A stretch of DNA of 64,000 nucleotides from Selenomonas sputigena_A (lineage in GTDB: Bacteria > Bacillota > Negativicutes > Selenomonadales > Selenomonadaceae): assembly GCF_051603425.1 (NCBI RefSeq), contig NZ_CP194411.1:1798001-1862000 (forward strand). Reading direction: 5' to 3'. The position numbers and the translations under genes were made by a program. Every line of letters starts with the position of its first letter. Within the stretch, counting starts at the first letter, position 1. Positions 7,455 to 15,390 of the stretch are shown here, piece by piece. The notes beneath the pieces are model-generated. The model was not told the DNA's origin and did no database searches. It was given only the letters and a program-made list of their open reading frames with translations.

Positions 7455-9251
7455 ATGAAGGGAACTGTTGTGGCGACGTGGATGGACACGGCGCAGAAGC
7501 TTTGGGGCGGATCGGCTGTCGGCGAGGCATGCAGGGCGGCAGGATGGACGGAAGGCCGCATGTTCACCCCGTTGGAAGATGTGGCGGATGGTGAGGTTCA
7601 AGCCTTTGTCGATGCGCTGGCGAAGTATATGGGACAGACGTCGGAAACCCTTTGGTACGAGATAGGGCGCGACAACATCCTGACCTTCGCCTCTGTCTAT
7701 CCGTCTTTTTTTGAAGGCAAGAACATCTACACGTTCCTTGCCTCCATCTACAATGTGCATGTGGAAATCGTCAAGAAGATTCCGGGCGCGAATCCGCCGC
7801 TCCTGAAGATGACGCCGCTTTCCGAACACGAGGCGGAGCTTCTTTACAAGTCGAAGCGCAGCCTCATTCCGTATTTCCGCGGACTGTTGAAGGGGGCGAT
7901 CGACTACTTCAAGGAGCCGGTCGAGGTGAAGGTCGTCGAGGAAGGAAACGGCGTGGCGAGGCTGCGGCTGCATTTCAAGGAGCGCATCTTGGAAAAGCGG
8001 AGCTTTGCGCTCAACTGTATGATGGGCGTGCTCTCGCGCTCGCTGCCCGTCAAATTCGCTCTTGCGTCTTTCGCTGCGTCGCTTGTCCTCAGCGCACTCT
8101 TTTGGGCTTTCGGCGTTTCCGCTGTGGTGTTTGCCTTCCCCGTCCTCATGGGCATTGTGAGCGGCGGTGCCGCCTTTTTGCTGCTCGCTCCGCTTCGCCT
8201 GCTGCGCCGCGAACTTACCGATATAGCCGAGCATCGTTTCTCCGCGGATCTCGTGCTCACTTCGCGCGATGAATTCGAGGAGATGGGCGCTTTGATCGAC
8301 GCCTACAAGAAATCGATGCGAGCCGACTTCACGGGCTTCCGCGGCATGGGGGATGAGCTCATCTCCTACGGCGGCAAGTTCAACGAGCTCGCGAGCAATA
8401 TGAGTCATGCGTCCGCTCATATCGCTGAGGTCGTCGACAGCGTGGCGGAAGCGACGACGGAGAGTGCCTCTTCGACGGGGCAGGTGGCCGAGGTGCTGCG
8501 CCGGAACGTCGAGGCTTTGCAGCAGGTCGTTTCTTCGCAGGAGAAGAACAACCGAAGCCTCGCGGAAGCCGTGGACAATGTGGCGCGCGGCTTCGACGGT
8601 GTGCGCTCCTCAAGCGATGCTCTCGGCAAGAGCATGGAAAATTTCGCCGCCGTGCGCGATGCCGCCGATTCCTTGAAGCAGGAGACGGAGAAGATCATCT
8701 CCATTGCCAACATGGTGACGGAAATCGCTTCGCAGACGAACCTCCTCGCCTTGAACGCCTCGGTCGAGGCGGCGCGTGCGGGCGAGCAGGGCAGAGGCTT
8801 TGCCGTCGTCGCGCAGGAAATCGGCAAGCTCGCCGCCGAATCGCGCGAGCAGGCGGAAACGATCACTTCTGACGTGCGCAACATCACGCGCATCATCAAC
8901 GATGTCGTCGCGAGCATCGATGCGGAATACAAAGCGCTCGGCAAGGAGAGCGGTGAACTCGTGGAGGTCGTCGAGAGCAACAACGCTTTCGTTGCAAATA
9001 TCCGCGAGGTGTCGACGAGCATCGGCAGCATCATCGCGCGGCTCAACGATGAGATGGGACGCATGAACGACGCTATCGGACAGGTGCGGAACGTCGCGGG
9101 CCTTTCGGAAGAGAATTCCGCCTCGGCAAAAGCCGTCAACGAAACGGTGGCCGACCATCACGGAAAGCTGCAGGATATGATGGAAAAAATTCAAGACTTC
9201 CAGAAGATTGCCGTATCGTTCTCGGATGACCTCAAGAATTTCAAAATATGA
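7455..9251 (+). CDS. H-NOX (heme-binding) methyl-accepting chemotaxis protein
   Basis: A 598-residue chemoreceptor with an N-terminal H-NOX heme domain (1-185), two transmembrane helices (about 200-218 and 222-245), a HAMP-like stretch (250-290) and a C-terminal signalling coiled coil. The H-NOX hallmarks fall at the same numbers as in the Thermoanaerobacter protein: proximal H102, P115 and YxSxR (Y131, S133, R135). The distal residues W9, N74 and Y140 are also present, the set known for stable oxygen binding. The signalling hairpin tip EIASQTNLLALNASVEAARAG is at about 423-443. ATG 7455 has AAGAGGAG at 7441-7448 and gives the canonical MKGTVV start. It probably steers motility by oxygen, perhaps NO. 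No other chemotaxis genes are nearby. Confidence 0.93.
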   Translation: MKGTVVATWMDTAQKLWGGSAVGEACRAAGWTEGRMFTPLEDVADGEVQAFVDALAKYMGQTSETLWYEIGRDNILTFASVYPSFFEGKNIYTFLASIYNVHVEIVKKIPGANPPLLKMTPLSEHEAELLYKSKRSLIPYFRGLLKGAIDYFKEPVEVKVVEEGNGVARLRLHFKERILEKRSFALNCMMGVLSRSLPVKFALASFAASLVLSALFWAFGVSAVVFAFPVLMGIVSGGAAFLLLAPLRLLRRELTDIAEHRFSADLVLTSRDEFEEMGALIDAYKKSMRADFTGFRGMGDELISYGGKFNELASNMSHASAHIAEVVDSVAEATTESASSTGQVAEVLRRNVEALQQVVSSQEKNNRSLAEAVDNVARGFDGVRSSSDALGKSMENFAAVRDAADSLKQETEKIISIANMVTEIASQTNLLALNASVEAARAGEQGRGFAVVAQEIGKLAAESREQAETITSDVRNITRIINDVVASIDAEYKALGKESGELVEVVESNNAFVANIREVSTSIGSIIARLNDEMGRMNDAIGQVRNVAGLSEENSASAKAVNETVADHHGKLQDMMEKIQDFQKIAVSFSDDLKNFKI

Positions 9252-9263
9252 TTTTCCAAACGC

Positions 9264-9292
9264 TTGCTTTGTCCCAAAAGTCATAGTATCAT
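9264..9292 (+). promoter_or_regulatory. Likely promoter upstream of rubredoxin
   Basis: TTGCTT (9264-9269), a 17-base spacer and TATCAT (9287-9292). It would give a leader of nearly 200 bases that runs through the repeat copy at 9377-9470 before reaching the rubredoxin gene. Confidence 0.5.
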
Positions 9293-9376
9293 AAGAGCGT
9301 ACGCCGAGAGAGGAGAATGCCGCAGGATGCGGACGGCTCCTGCTTTCGGCAGGGGCGGCGCCCCGAGTGTTTTGCT

Positions 9377-9470
9377 GTGAAATCCCAAAAAGTCAAGCCG
9401 AAGGCGCAGACCGATTGGTTGGTTTCATTAAGGACGGCGCACAATGTCTGCAAAGTGAATATTGTGCGTT
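9377..9470 (-). repeat. Dispersed repeat family 1, copy F (minus orientation, full length)
   Basis: Read on the minus strand this matches the other copies module by module: a left hairpin with arms CGCACAAT/ATTGTGCG (plus-strand positions 9438-9445 and 9461-9468), then GCGCCGTCCTTAATGAAAC, then CCAATCGGTCTGCGCC, a short CGGCTTG block and GGGATTTCA. It fills most of the mcp-rubredoxin gap. In the rubredoxin transcript its hairpin is followed by a T-rich stretch, so it might also act as an attenuator. Confidence 0.8.
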
Positions 9471-9497
9471 TATTTTTACAATAAGGAGGAATTTTTT

Positions 9498-9659
9498 ATG
9501 AAGATTTGGACTTGCACGGTTTGCGGTTGGATTTACGATGAGGCGAAGGGCGATCCCGACTACGATCTCGCACCGGGTGTCCCGTTTGCGGATTTGCCGG
9601 AGGATTTCGTGTGTCCTCTCTGCGGCGTCGGCAAGGATATGTTTGAGGAACAGGGATAA
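9498..9659 (+). CDS. Rubredoxin
   Basis: A 53-residue one-iron electron carrier with the two Cys-x-x-Cys knuckles: CTVCGWIYDEAKGDPD near the N-terminus and VCPLCGVGKDMFE near the C-terminus. The aromatic core and length are standard. AAGGAGGA at 9483-9490 sets the ATG at 9498. In anaerobes rubredoxin usually passes electrons to oxygen- or superoxide-removing enzymes; none lies next to it here, but the oxygen-type H-NOX receptor is just upstream and cytochrome bd is in the same window. Its leader contains a copy of repeat family 1. Confidence 0.97.
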   Translation: MKIWTCTVCGWIYDEAKGDPDYDLAPGVPFADLPEDFVCPLCGVGKDMFEEQG

Positions 9660-9718
9660 CCGTTGGGCATTTTTGATAAATGGGGTTAATGATTTCATCA
9701 AAATTTACCTGAAACAAA

Positions 9719-9747
9719 TTGATTCTTCCTGTAATTTTTGGTATAAT
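9719..9747 (+). promoter_or_regulatory. Strong promoter for malate dehydrogenase
   Basis: TTGATT (9719-9724), exactly 17 bases, TATAAT (9742-9747). The -10 is also extended (TGGTATAAT). The transcript would have a leader of about 100 bases before mdh. Confidence 0.8.
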
Positions 9748-9854
9748 CAGACTGTAATCAGCTTGGATTCCCATTTGTCATTCAAGCAATAGAAGATGCG
9801 TCCCAGCTAGTCCAGGGGGATGTCTCGTCGAATTTCAAAGGAGGCAGATTTTAC

Positions 9855-10823
9855 ATGAAAGTAACAGTTGTTGGTGCAGGTAATGTCGGAGCTACCGTTG
9901 CGAACGTCCTTGCGACGAAGGCGTTCTGCAGCGAGGTCGTCCTCGTTGACATCAAGGAAGGCGTACCTGAAGGCAAGGCCATCGACATCATGCAGACGGC
10001 TCACATGCTGAACTTTGACACGACGGTGAAGGGCGTCACGGCTCTGCCGGACGATCCGAACGGTTATGCCCCGACGGCAGGCTCCGAGGTCGTCGTCATC
10101 ACGTCCGGCATGCCGCGCAAGCCGGGCATGAGCCGCGAGGATCTGATCGGCGTCAATGCGAAAATCGTTAAGAGCGTCGTCGATCAGGCTTTGAAGTTCT
10201 CTCCCGATGCGTACTTCATCATCATTTCCAACCCGATGGACGCTATGACGTATTTGGCCCTGAAGGATTCCGGCCTGCCGCGCAACCGCATCCTCGGGCA
10301 GGGCGGCATGCTTGACAGCAGCCGTTTCCGCTACTATCTGTCCGTTGCCCTGACGGAAGCAGGCTATCCTGCGACGCCGACGGACATCGACGGCATGGTC
10401 TTGGGTGGCCACAGCGACAAGACGATGGTTCCGCTCGTCAGCCACGCTACGCTGCGCGGCGTTCCCGTGACGCAGCTCCTCTCGAAGGAAGCTCTGACGG
10501 ACGTCGTTGAGAAGACGAAGGTCGGCGGCGCGACGCTCACGAAGCTCCTCGGCACGTCCGCCTGGATGGCTCCGGGCGCTGCGGCGGCCATGATGGTCGA
10601 GGCGATCGCTCTCGATGCGAAGAAGCTCATCCCGTGCTGCGTCGGCTTGGACGGCGAGTACGGCGAGAAGGATCTCGCGATCGGCGTTCCCGTCATTCTC
10701 GGCAAGGGCGGCTGCGAGAAGATCATCGAGGTTCAGTTCTCCGACGAGGAGAAGGCGAAGTTCGAGGAGAGCGTCGCTGCTGCACGCAACACGAACTCGA
10801 AGCTCGGCGATGCGCTGAAGTAA
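9855..10823 (+). CDS. mdh: Malate dehydrogenase (LDH-like type)
   Basis: A 322-residue NAD-dependent dehydrogenase interconverting oxaloacetate and malate. Visible features are the Rossmann GAGNVGA (residues 7-13), D32 for NAD selectivity, the mobile-loop arginines R88 and R94 in MPRKPGMSR, the substrate arginine R157, and the catalytic H186 in GGHSD. Arginine at position 88 rather than glutamine points to malate, not lactate. The gene is single, with a strong promoter upstream and a terminator at 10874-10909. With the fumarase and fumarate reductase at 34.8-39.7 kb it makes up the reductive branch to succinate. Confidence 0.95.
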   Translation: MKVTVVGAGNVGATVANVLATKAFCSEVVLVDIKEGVPEGKAIDIMQTAHMLNFDTTVKGVTALPDDPNGYAPTAGSEVVVITSGMPRKPGMSREDLIGVNAKIVKSVVDQALKFSPDAYFIIISNPMDAMTYLALKDSGLPRNRILGQGGMLDSSRFRYYLSVALTEAGYPATPTDIDGMVLGGHSDKTMVPLVSHATLRGVPVTQLLSKEALTDVVEKTKVGGATLTKLLGTSAWMAPGAAAAMMVEAIALDAKKLIPCCVGLDGEYGEKDLAIGVPVILGKGGCEKIIEVQFSDEEKAKFEESVAAARNTNSKLGDALK

Positions 10824-10873
10824 GAGATGAGGCAAGGGCGTCAGACCATGCGGTCGGCTCTTTGTCCGATAGT

Positions 10874-10909
10874 AAAACCCCCGCTCGGTCATATCCGGTC
10901 GGGGGTTTT
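10874..10909 (+). terminator. Rho-independent terminator of mdh
   Basis: AAAACCCCC (10874-10882) pairs with GGGGGTTTT (10901-10909) around an 18-base loop that can pair further (CGG/CCG). Confidence 0.8.
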
Positions 10910-11000
10910 CTCTGTCCGTTCAGCGCATTCTTGTCACTTCGTTCACCGATGTATCTTCTTTAAATGGTGCAGAATAAAAGAAAGGTGTGGTTTTTCCCAT

Positions 11001-11044
11001 CCCATGTGTTCCGGCATTTGCCAAGCAATGCCGGAACGCATGGG
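11001..11044. repeat. Intergenic perfect-looking hairpin of unknown role
   Basis: Arms of 17 bases (11001-11017 and 11028-11044) pair with one internal mismatch around a 10-base loop: CCCATG, TTCCGGCAT against ATGCCGGAA, CATGGG. No T run follows on either strand, so it is not an ordinary terminator. The rest of the 375-base gap between mdh and the next gene (10824-11198) holds only the mdh terminator and AT-rich DNA. Confidence 0.6.
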
Positions 11045-11198
11045 AGAAATGCTCTTATGCCAGGAACCCGTTGATGATCTCTCTTTGCTTAGTTCGTTCA
11101 TTTCCCGTGCTTTCGCAGGTTTTTCTTTTGGAAAAAGACGTTTTTGACGATAAAGATAAAGAATATGAGAAAATTGCTGGGATAAAGGAAGTGGCTTT

Positions 11199-11870
11199 AT
11201 GAAAACACAGGCGGGAAAATGTTTGTTGATTGCGCTCGCTGCAGTATTCTTCTGCGTGGGTGGCTATTGGTTCTTCTTTGCCGGCGGCAGTTCCGGATGG
11301 GGAACGGGAGGCTCCGGGCAGGGGGCGCAGCAGGCGGCGAGCCAGAGCGCAGAGCAGGAAGCCAAGGAGAGCAAGGCGAAGGAAGACAAGGCTGCGGAGG
11401 GCAGTGAGGCCGCTGCTGCCGATGCGAAAGAGGCGCAGGAGGCGAAGCCCGAGGATGAGGCGAAGAAAAAGGACGGCAAGAGCGTTTATCCGCTGCAGGT
11501 CATGATTATGGAAGCGAAGCGTGCCGAGGAAATCGAAGGCGCAGCGAAAGGAGCGCAGGGCCCGTTCCTCATTGTCAAGGCTACGCTCGCGAATGTCGGC
11601 CAAAAAAGCGTGAGCATCATCCCGCAGGGCATGTCCCTTGTCGATACGGACGAATCGCGCCACAGCGTATCGAAGGAGGGCATGGAGGCGCTTGCTCGGA
11701 AGAATGAGCCTGTATTCACGTCGTTTGACATCAAGCCGGGTACGGCGGCTACGGCAAGCGTCGTCTTCTCCTTGGCGGAGGATGACAAGCCTGCTGTTTT
11801 CGTAATCCAGCCGGCAGGAGGCGGCGATGCGATGCGCTTCCATCTGCCGGAGAGCGTGAAGAAGCTCTGA
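11199..11870 (+). CDS. Exported or membrane-anchored protein with DUF4352-like domain
   Basis: A 223-residue protein with an N-terminal hydrophobic segment (residues 8-28, LLIALAAVFFCVGGYWFFFAG) that is a signal anchor or signal peptide; no lipobox is obvious. A low-complexity linker rich in Ala, Glu, Lys and Gln spans about 35-95. The C-terminal 125 residues (from SVYPLQVMIMEAKRAEE) have the look of a DUF4352/telokin-like beta sandwich, with ANVGQKSVSIIPQGMSLVDTDES matching the usual pattern of that domain. The function is unknown; such domains occur in secreted antigens and lipoproteins. It converges with the NERD-domain gene 25 bases away. Confidence 0.65.
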   Translation: MKTQAGKCLLIALAAVFFCVGGYWFFFAGGSSGWGTGGSGQGAQQAASQSAEQEAKESKAKEDKAAEGSEAAAADAKEAQEAKPEDEAKKKDGKSVYPLQVMIMEAKRAEEIEGAAKGAQGPFLIVKATLANVGQKSVSIIPQGMSLVDTDESRHSVSKEGMEALARKNEPVFTSFDIKPGTAATASVVFSLAEDDKPAVFVIQPAGGGDAMRFHLPESVKKL

Positions 11871-11895
11871 TGCGGCCGCGCGCTGCTTTTACGAA

Positions 11896-12588
11896 TCAAA
11901 GCTTTGCGGTCAAGGCCTCGATGGCTTTTTCCTGCGTTTCGGGGGGCAGCGGTTCGTCTTTCGTGAAGTTTTGGATATGATGCAGCACGTCGTCGCCTGA
12001 TGTATAGCAGCCTTCAACCTGCTCTTCGAATTCAGCGCGTGTGAAGTAGACGCAGCCTTCGATCCAGGGGCGTATGCCGTAGGAAGCCAGATAGGACTGC
12101 AGTTCGCGAATGCTGCGGTTCATTTGCTGCACGGGATTTTTCATCGGTACGCGGTAGGGCGTGCCCTTGCTGCCGACTTTATGGCGAATCCAGTCGCTGC
12201 CGCCCATCGGCTCGATTTTGCCCGTGCGCGTCTTTACATCGACGACAAAGAGGCCGTTGGGGCCGACGATGACGGCGTCAAGAGTGCTGCGCACACTGAT
12301 GTTTACATTCATGAAAATCTGGAAGGATTCGGGCAGAGCGCTGAGGAAATCGACATCTTCCGTGCTTCCCTTCACCGCCGCTTTGGGGCCTCGGGCGCTG
12401 TTTCCCGCGCCGAGCGCGGTGATGGCGACGGCGATGCCCACGAAGATGTAGAGGGAATAGGGATTCGGCTCGAGGAAGATGAGGCCGGCGAGCCAGAGCA
12501 GGAAGACGATGAGGCAGACGACGGCCAGGAAGAGCTGCGTTGTCTTGTTCTCGGCAGCCACAGCTTTTGTGTAATGGAGGTTTGCCAT
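11896..12588 (-). CDS. NERD domain-containing membrane protein
   Basis: A 230-residue protein with two N-terminal transmembrane helices (about 17-40 and 45-62) and a cytoplasmic NERD (nuclease-related) domain. The domain shows STLDAVIVGPNGLFVVDVKTRTG, where the Asp and the Asp-Val-Lys triad match the restriction-endonuclease-like core of NERD proteins, so nuclease activity is possible but unproven. It ends with a short helical tail. The ATG at 12586-12588 begins MANLHYTKA. It diverges from the small gene at 12752 across a 163-base AT-rich gap. Confidence 0.82.
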   Translation of the reverse strand: MANLHYTKAVAAENKTTQLFLAVVCLIVFLLWLAGLIFLEPNPYSLYIFVGIAVAITALGAGNSARGPKAAVKGSTEDVDFLSALPESFQIFMNVNISVRSTLDAVIVGPNGLFVVDVKTRTGKIEPMGGSDWIRHKVGSKGTPYRVPMKNPVQQMNRSIRELQSYLASYGIRPWIEGCVYFTRAEFEEQVEGCYTSGDDVLHHIQNFTKDEPLPPETQEKAIEALTAKL

Positions 12589-12751
12589 AGAGAGGATCCT
12601 TTCTTGGGAAAAATTAATAAAAAATAAGGACGAAAAACCTAATCGGAATAGGATTTTCTATTAAGGAAAGCGCGAATTTATACGATATAAGAAAAACAAA
12701 GGAGAAATGGAAAATAATTATTTGTTAGAAAGATATTAGGAGGTGGCGGAC

Positions 12752-13036
12752 ATGATTGACAAGGTTGAAAAAGTCACTCGTATAAAGGGCGCTGTATATG
12801 ATGTGCGTCGCCGTGACGCAAAGGACGGAGAAGGCAAGGGCAAGAAGGAAACGTTCAAGCGCATGCTCGAATCCGCTATGGACAAGAAGAAGGGAAGCCG
12901 TGAGGCTGAGGAGGAAGACGCTGCGCAGAAAGCCTACGCGCTTGATTTGAGCCTGAACCGCGCCACGCAGTCGCTTTTTTACGCGGACAGGCAGCCGTTG
13001 GATCTGGGCGGTCTGGTGGAGAGAATCCATGCTTGA
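12752..13036 (+). CDS. Small charged protein of unknown function coupled to tadA
   Basis: A 94-residue, highly charged, soluble protein with no family I recognise. The first half is rich in Lys, Arg, Glu and Asp (VRRRDAKDGEGKGKKETFKRML) and is probably helical or disordered; the second half (AQKAYALDLSLNRATQSLFYADRQPLDLGGLVERIHA) looks like a conserved helical segment. The ATG at 12752 follows TAGGAGG at 12738-12743. Its last eight bases overlap the start of tadA, so the two are translationally coupled, which suggests a shared expression need rather than a known shared function. Confidence 0.7.
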   Translation: MIDKVEKVTRIKGAVYDVRRRDAKDGEGKGKKETFKRMLESAMDKKKGSREAEEEDAAQKAYALDLSLNRATQSLFYADRQPLDLGGLVERIHA

Positions 13037-13493
13037 TGATATTGCCTGTATGAGGGAAGCGCTGCGCGAGGCGGAAGCGGCCTTTGCGGCAGGGGAGGTT
13101 CCGATCGGCGCCGTGCTTGTCGATGCGGCGGGCAGGATCGTTTCCCGCGGCCATAATATGCGGGAAGTCTGGCGCGATGGTACGGCGCATGCTGAGATCA
13201 TTGCTTTGCAGAAGGCTTCTCGGGAGCTGGGGCGCTGGCGCCTTGGCGGGCTTACGCTCTACGTTACGGTGGAGCCGTGTCCGATGTGCGCCGGCGCTCT
13301 TGTCATGTGCCGCGTCGACCGTGTTGTCTACGGTGCGCCTGACGCGAAGGCGGGAGCCTGTGAATCGCTTTTCAATATCGTGCAGCATCCCGCACTCAAT
13401 CATCGACTGGAGGTTACCGCCGGAATTCTTGAGGACGATTGCCGTGCCATTATGCAGCGTTTTTTTCGCGAGCGGCGGCGCAGGAAGGACTGA
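13029..13493 (+). CDS. tadA: tRNA-specific adenosine deaminase TadA
   Basis: A 154-residue zinc deaminase that converts A34 to inosine in the anticodon of tRNA-Arg(ACG). The active site is complete: H54-A55-E56 supplies one zinc ligand and the proton shuttle, and P83-C84-P85-M86-C87 supplies the two cysteine ligands. Family pattern VPIGAVLVDAAG and the C-terminal basic RERRRRKD tail are as expected. It overlaps the preceding small gene by eight bases and converges with a leftward TPR gene 27 bases away. The signal-recognition RNA gene that often follows tadA in Firmicutes is not here. Confidence 0.95.
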   Translation: MLDDIACMREALREAEAAFAAGEVPIGAVLVDAAGRIVSRGHNMREVWRDGTAHAEIIALQKASRELGRWRLGGLTLYVTVEPCPMCAGALVMCRVDRVVYGAPDAKAGACESLFNIVQHPALNHRLEVTAGILEDDCRAIMQRFFRERRRRKD

Positions 13494-13520
13494 AACGTTT
13501 CGGCACGCCGGCGTTCTTTC

Positions 13521-14225
13521 CTAGATATCCCAAGAGAGGAGAGCAGGCGCCGGGGTGGCATGGTCGATTTCATTCAGGATCCAGGAGGCGTTCTCGTGCT
13601 GGGCAGAGAACGCCTTTTCCAATGCGGCCTCGTATTCCTTGGGAACGGCCATTGCATGAAGCGCCATATGCATGTAATCCTTGGCGACGAGGACGGAATC
13701 GCGTTCGGCCGCGAGCTGGGCTTTGAAGCGATAGCCGTAGTAGAGGTAGCTGTTATGCTCGATGGGGACGTCCTGATAGGCTTCGATGCGTTCATCGCAT
13801 TCGGCCTCGGCCGCCTGTCCCTGCCCCATGGCATGCAGGATGTTCCAGCGTGCGGCCCAGAGTTCGCCGCGAAGGATGAACTTGTAGAGATAATCGGTGT
13901 TCTCGGCAAGCTCGATTGCGGCATTGATATGCTCCAGCGCTTCTTCGTATCTTTTTTCCGCCCGCTCGATCTCGCTGAGGCGCTGCAGGGCAAAGATCTT
14001 TTCCTCCACGTCCTCGCGGTTTTCCTCGTCGGTTTCCGCGTCAATGACGGAATGAAAGAGTTCGCTCGCTTCTTCCGGCCTGCCGATTTCCGGCATCGCG
14101 AGAAAATGGGCGAGCCGGGCGCGCGCGTGCCAGTCATCAAAGCCTTGGGCAAAAAGCGCCTCCGGCGGCTTTCTTCTGCTTTCCAGCACGAGCTGTACGA
14201 GATTTCGAAAATCCTCGTTTGTCAC
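13521..14225 (-). CDS. TPR-like repeat protein of unknown function
   Basis: A 234-residue helical protein. The middle part reads like tetratricopeptide repeats (ALQRLSEIERAEKRYEEALEHINAAIELAENTD and AEAECDERIEAYQDVPIEHNSYLYYGYRFKAQLAAERDS), a protein-protein interaction scaffold; no enzymatic motif is seen. The start is GTG at 14223-14225, with GGGAGG about seven bases upstream on the minus strand. It shares its upstream gap with the rightward deacetylase gene at 14411. No function can be assigned. Confidence 0.72.
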   Translation of the reverse strand: MTNEDFRNLVQLVLESRRKPPEALFAQGFDDWHARARLAHFLAMPEIGRPEEASELFHSVIDAETDEENREDVEEKIFALQRLSEIERAEKRYEEALEHINAAIELAENTDYLYKFILRGELWAARWNILHAMGQGQAAEAECDERIEAYQDVPIEHNSYLYYGYRFKAQLAAERDSVLVAKDYMHMALHAMAVPKEYEAALEKAFSAQHENASWILNEIDHATPAPALLSWDI

Positions 14226-14347
14226 AAAAAATCCTCCCTTTGCTATTATCGGGTAAATCATCGAATCGGATAAATATCAATCATATAGATATAGGTATTC
14301 GCCCCGATTGTCCATTCCCCTGCAAGCGGATGTCTTCCGGCTTCTGT

Positions 14348-14376
14348 TTGCCATCGCTTCGCCCCTGCGCTATAAT
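14348..14376 (+). promoter_or_regulatory. Promoter of the ChbG-type deacetylase gene
   Basis: TTGCCA (14348-14353), 17-base spacer, TATAAT (14371-14376), 34 bases before the start codon at 14411. Confidence 0.7.
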
Positions 14377-14410
14377 GGGGACAGGTTTACTGCGTTTGGA
14401 ATGGATGTGA

Positions 14411-15259
14411 ATGTTTTTGAAGCGGCTTATTGTAAACGCCGATGATTTCGGACGCCATGTGCATATTAACGAAGCGGTGGAAAAAGGCGCCGCAGAGGGG
14501 ATTTTGCGCTCCGCGACGCTGATGGCGGGCGGCAGAGCCTTTGAGGATGCAGTTTCAAGGGTGCGCCGTCTGCTGCAGCTCGGTCTTGGCGTCCACTTCA
14601 CGCTGGTCGACGGTTTTCCCATCCTGCCGCCGGAAGAGATTCCGTCTCTGATCGATCAAAACGGCGTGTTTTTTCCGGACTACCATACGTTTTCCAAGCA
14701 TTATGCGAGGGGCGGCGTGCGTCTGGAGGAAGTCCGTGCGGAGCTTGCGGCACAGCTCGGGAAGCTCAAGGCGGCAGGACTTGCCGTCGACCATGCGGAC
14801 AGCCACCAGCACATGCATGTTCTGCCGGGCATCGTGGAGGTCGTCATAGGGCTTTGCCGTGAGGCCGGTATTCCTGCGCTGCGCGCGCCTTTTGCGCCGC
14901 TTTTTGCAGGCTCCTTTGGCGGCGTCAGGCAGTTCGTGGGGCGCGTCGGGCTCTCGCTCCTCGCCCGCAATGCCGCGCGACTGGCACGCCAGGCGGGACT
15001 CTTTGTGCCCGGGCATTTTGCAGGCATCGTTGCCGGGGAAGCCGTCGGCGAAGCGGAGCTTGCTGCGGTTCTCGAGAATCTGCGCGAGGGCACGACGGAA
15101 ATCATGATGCATCCGGGAACGATGAACGAAGCGATTGCACGCGACTGCGGCTGGCAGCACGATTTCGAGGCGGAGCTTGCCGCCATCGTGTCACCGCGCG
15201 TCGCCGCAGCAATGGAGCACGGAAGAATCGAAGCTGTAAATTTCGGCTCCGTATCCTAA
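14411..15259 (+). CDS. ChbG/HpnK (YdjC) family carbohydrate deacetylase
   Basis: A 282-residue metal-dependent deacetylase of the YdjC/ChbG fold. The metal and catalytic motifs are visible: NADDFG at residues 9-14 near the N-terminus, LGVHFTL in the middle, and DSHQHMH with the two metal histidines. The MHPGTMNE segment fits the C-terminal active-site loop. E. coli ChbG removes one acetyl group from chitooligosaccharides; HpnK works on hopanoid precursors. Nothing here decides the substrate, and no chitobiose or hopanoid genes are near. The gene has its own promoter and a strong terminator and is therefore monocistronic. Confidence 0.88.
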   Translation: MFLKRLIVNADDFGRHVHINEAVEKGAAEGILRSATLMAGGRAFEDAVSRVRRLLQLGLGVHFTLVDGFPILPPEEIPSLIDQNGVFFPDYHTFSKHYARGGVRLEEVRAELAAQLGKLKAAGLAVDHADSHQHMHVLPGIVEVVIGLCREAGIPALRAPFAPLFAGSFGGVRQFVGRVGLSLLARNAARLARQAGLFVPGHFAGIVAGEAVGEAELAAVLENLREGTTEIMMHPGTMNEAIARDCGWQHDFEAELAAIVSPRVAAAMEHGRIEAVNFGSVS

Positions 15260-15304
15260 AAAACGTGGTCACCAGCCGATACAAGGCCAGTGACCACGTT
15301 TTTT
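15258..15304. terminator. Rho-independent terminator between the deacetylase and sstT
   Basis: A 15-base perfect stem (15258-15272 with 15290-15304; core ACGTGGTCAC/GTGACCACGT) with A run before and T run after, so it can serve both convergent genes. Confidence 0.85.
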
Positions 15305-15390
15305 GTGTTGGAGGAAACGTCGCTTTGCGTTCTCGTGGCTTTGAAGGGCGTGCCCTTTTAAGCCTTCAATCTGACGTCCGACATCCGGGG

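Noticed and set aside
9298..9480. A structured small RNA of about 180 bases (6S-like) before rubredoxin
   Set aside because: Its strong hairpin turned out to be a copy of repeat family 1 in reverse orientation, which explains most of the structure.
13494..13520. Signal-recognition RNA gene after tadA
   Set aside because: The gap is only 27 bases and contains no SRP motif; the next gene is convergent.
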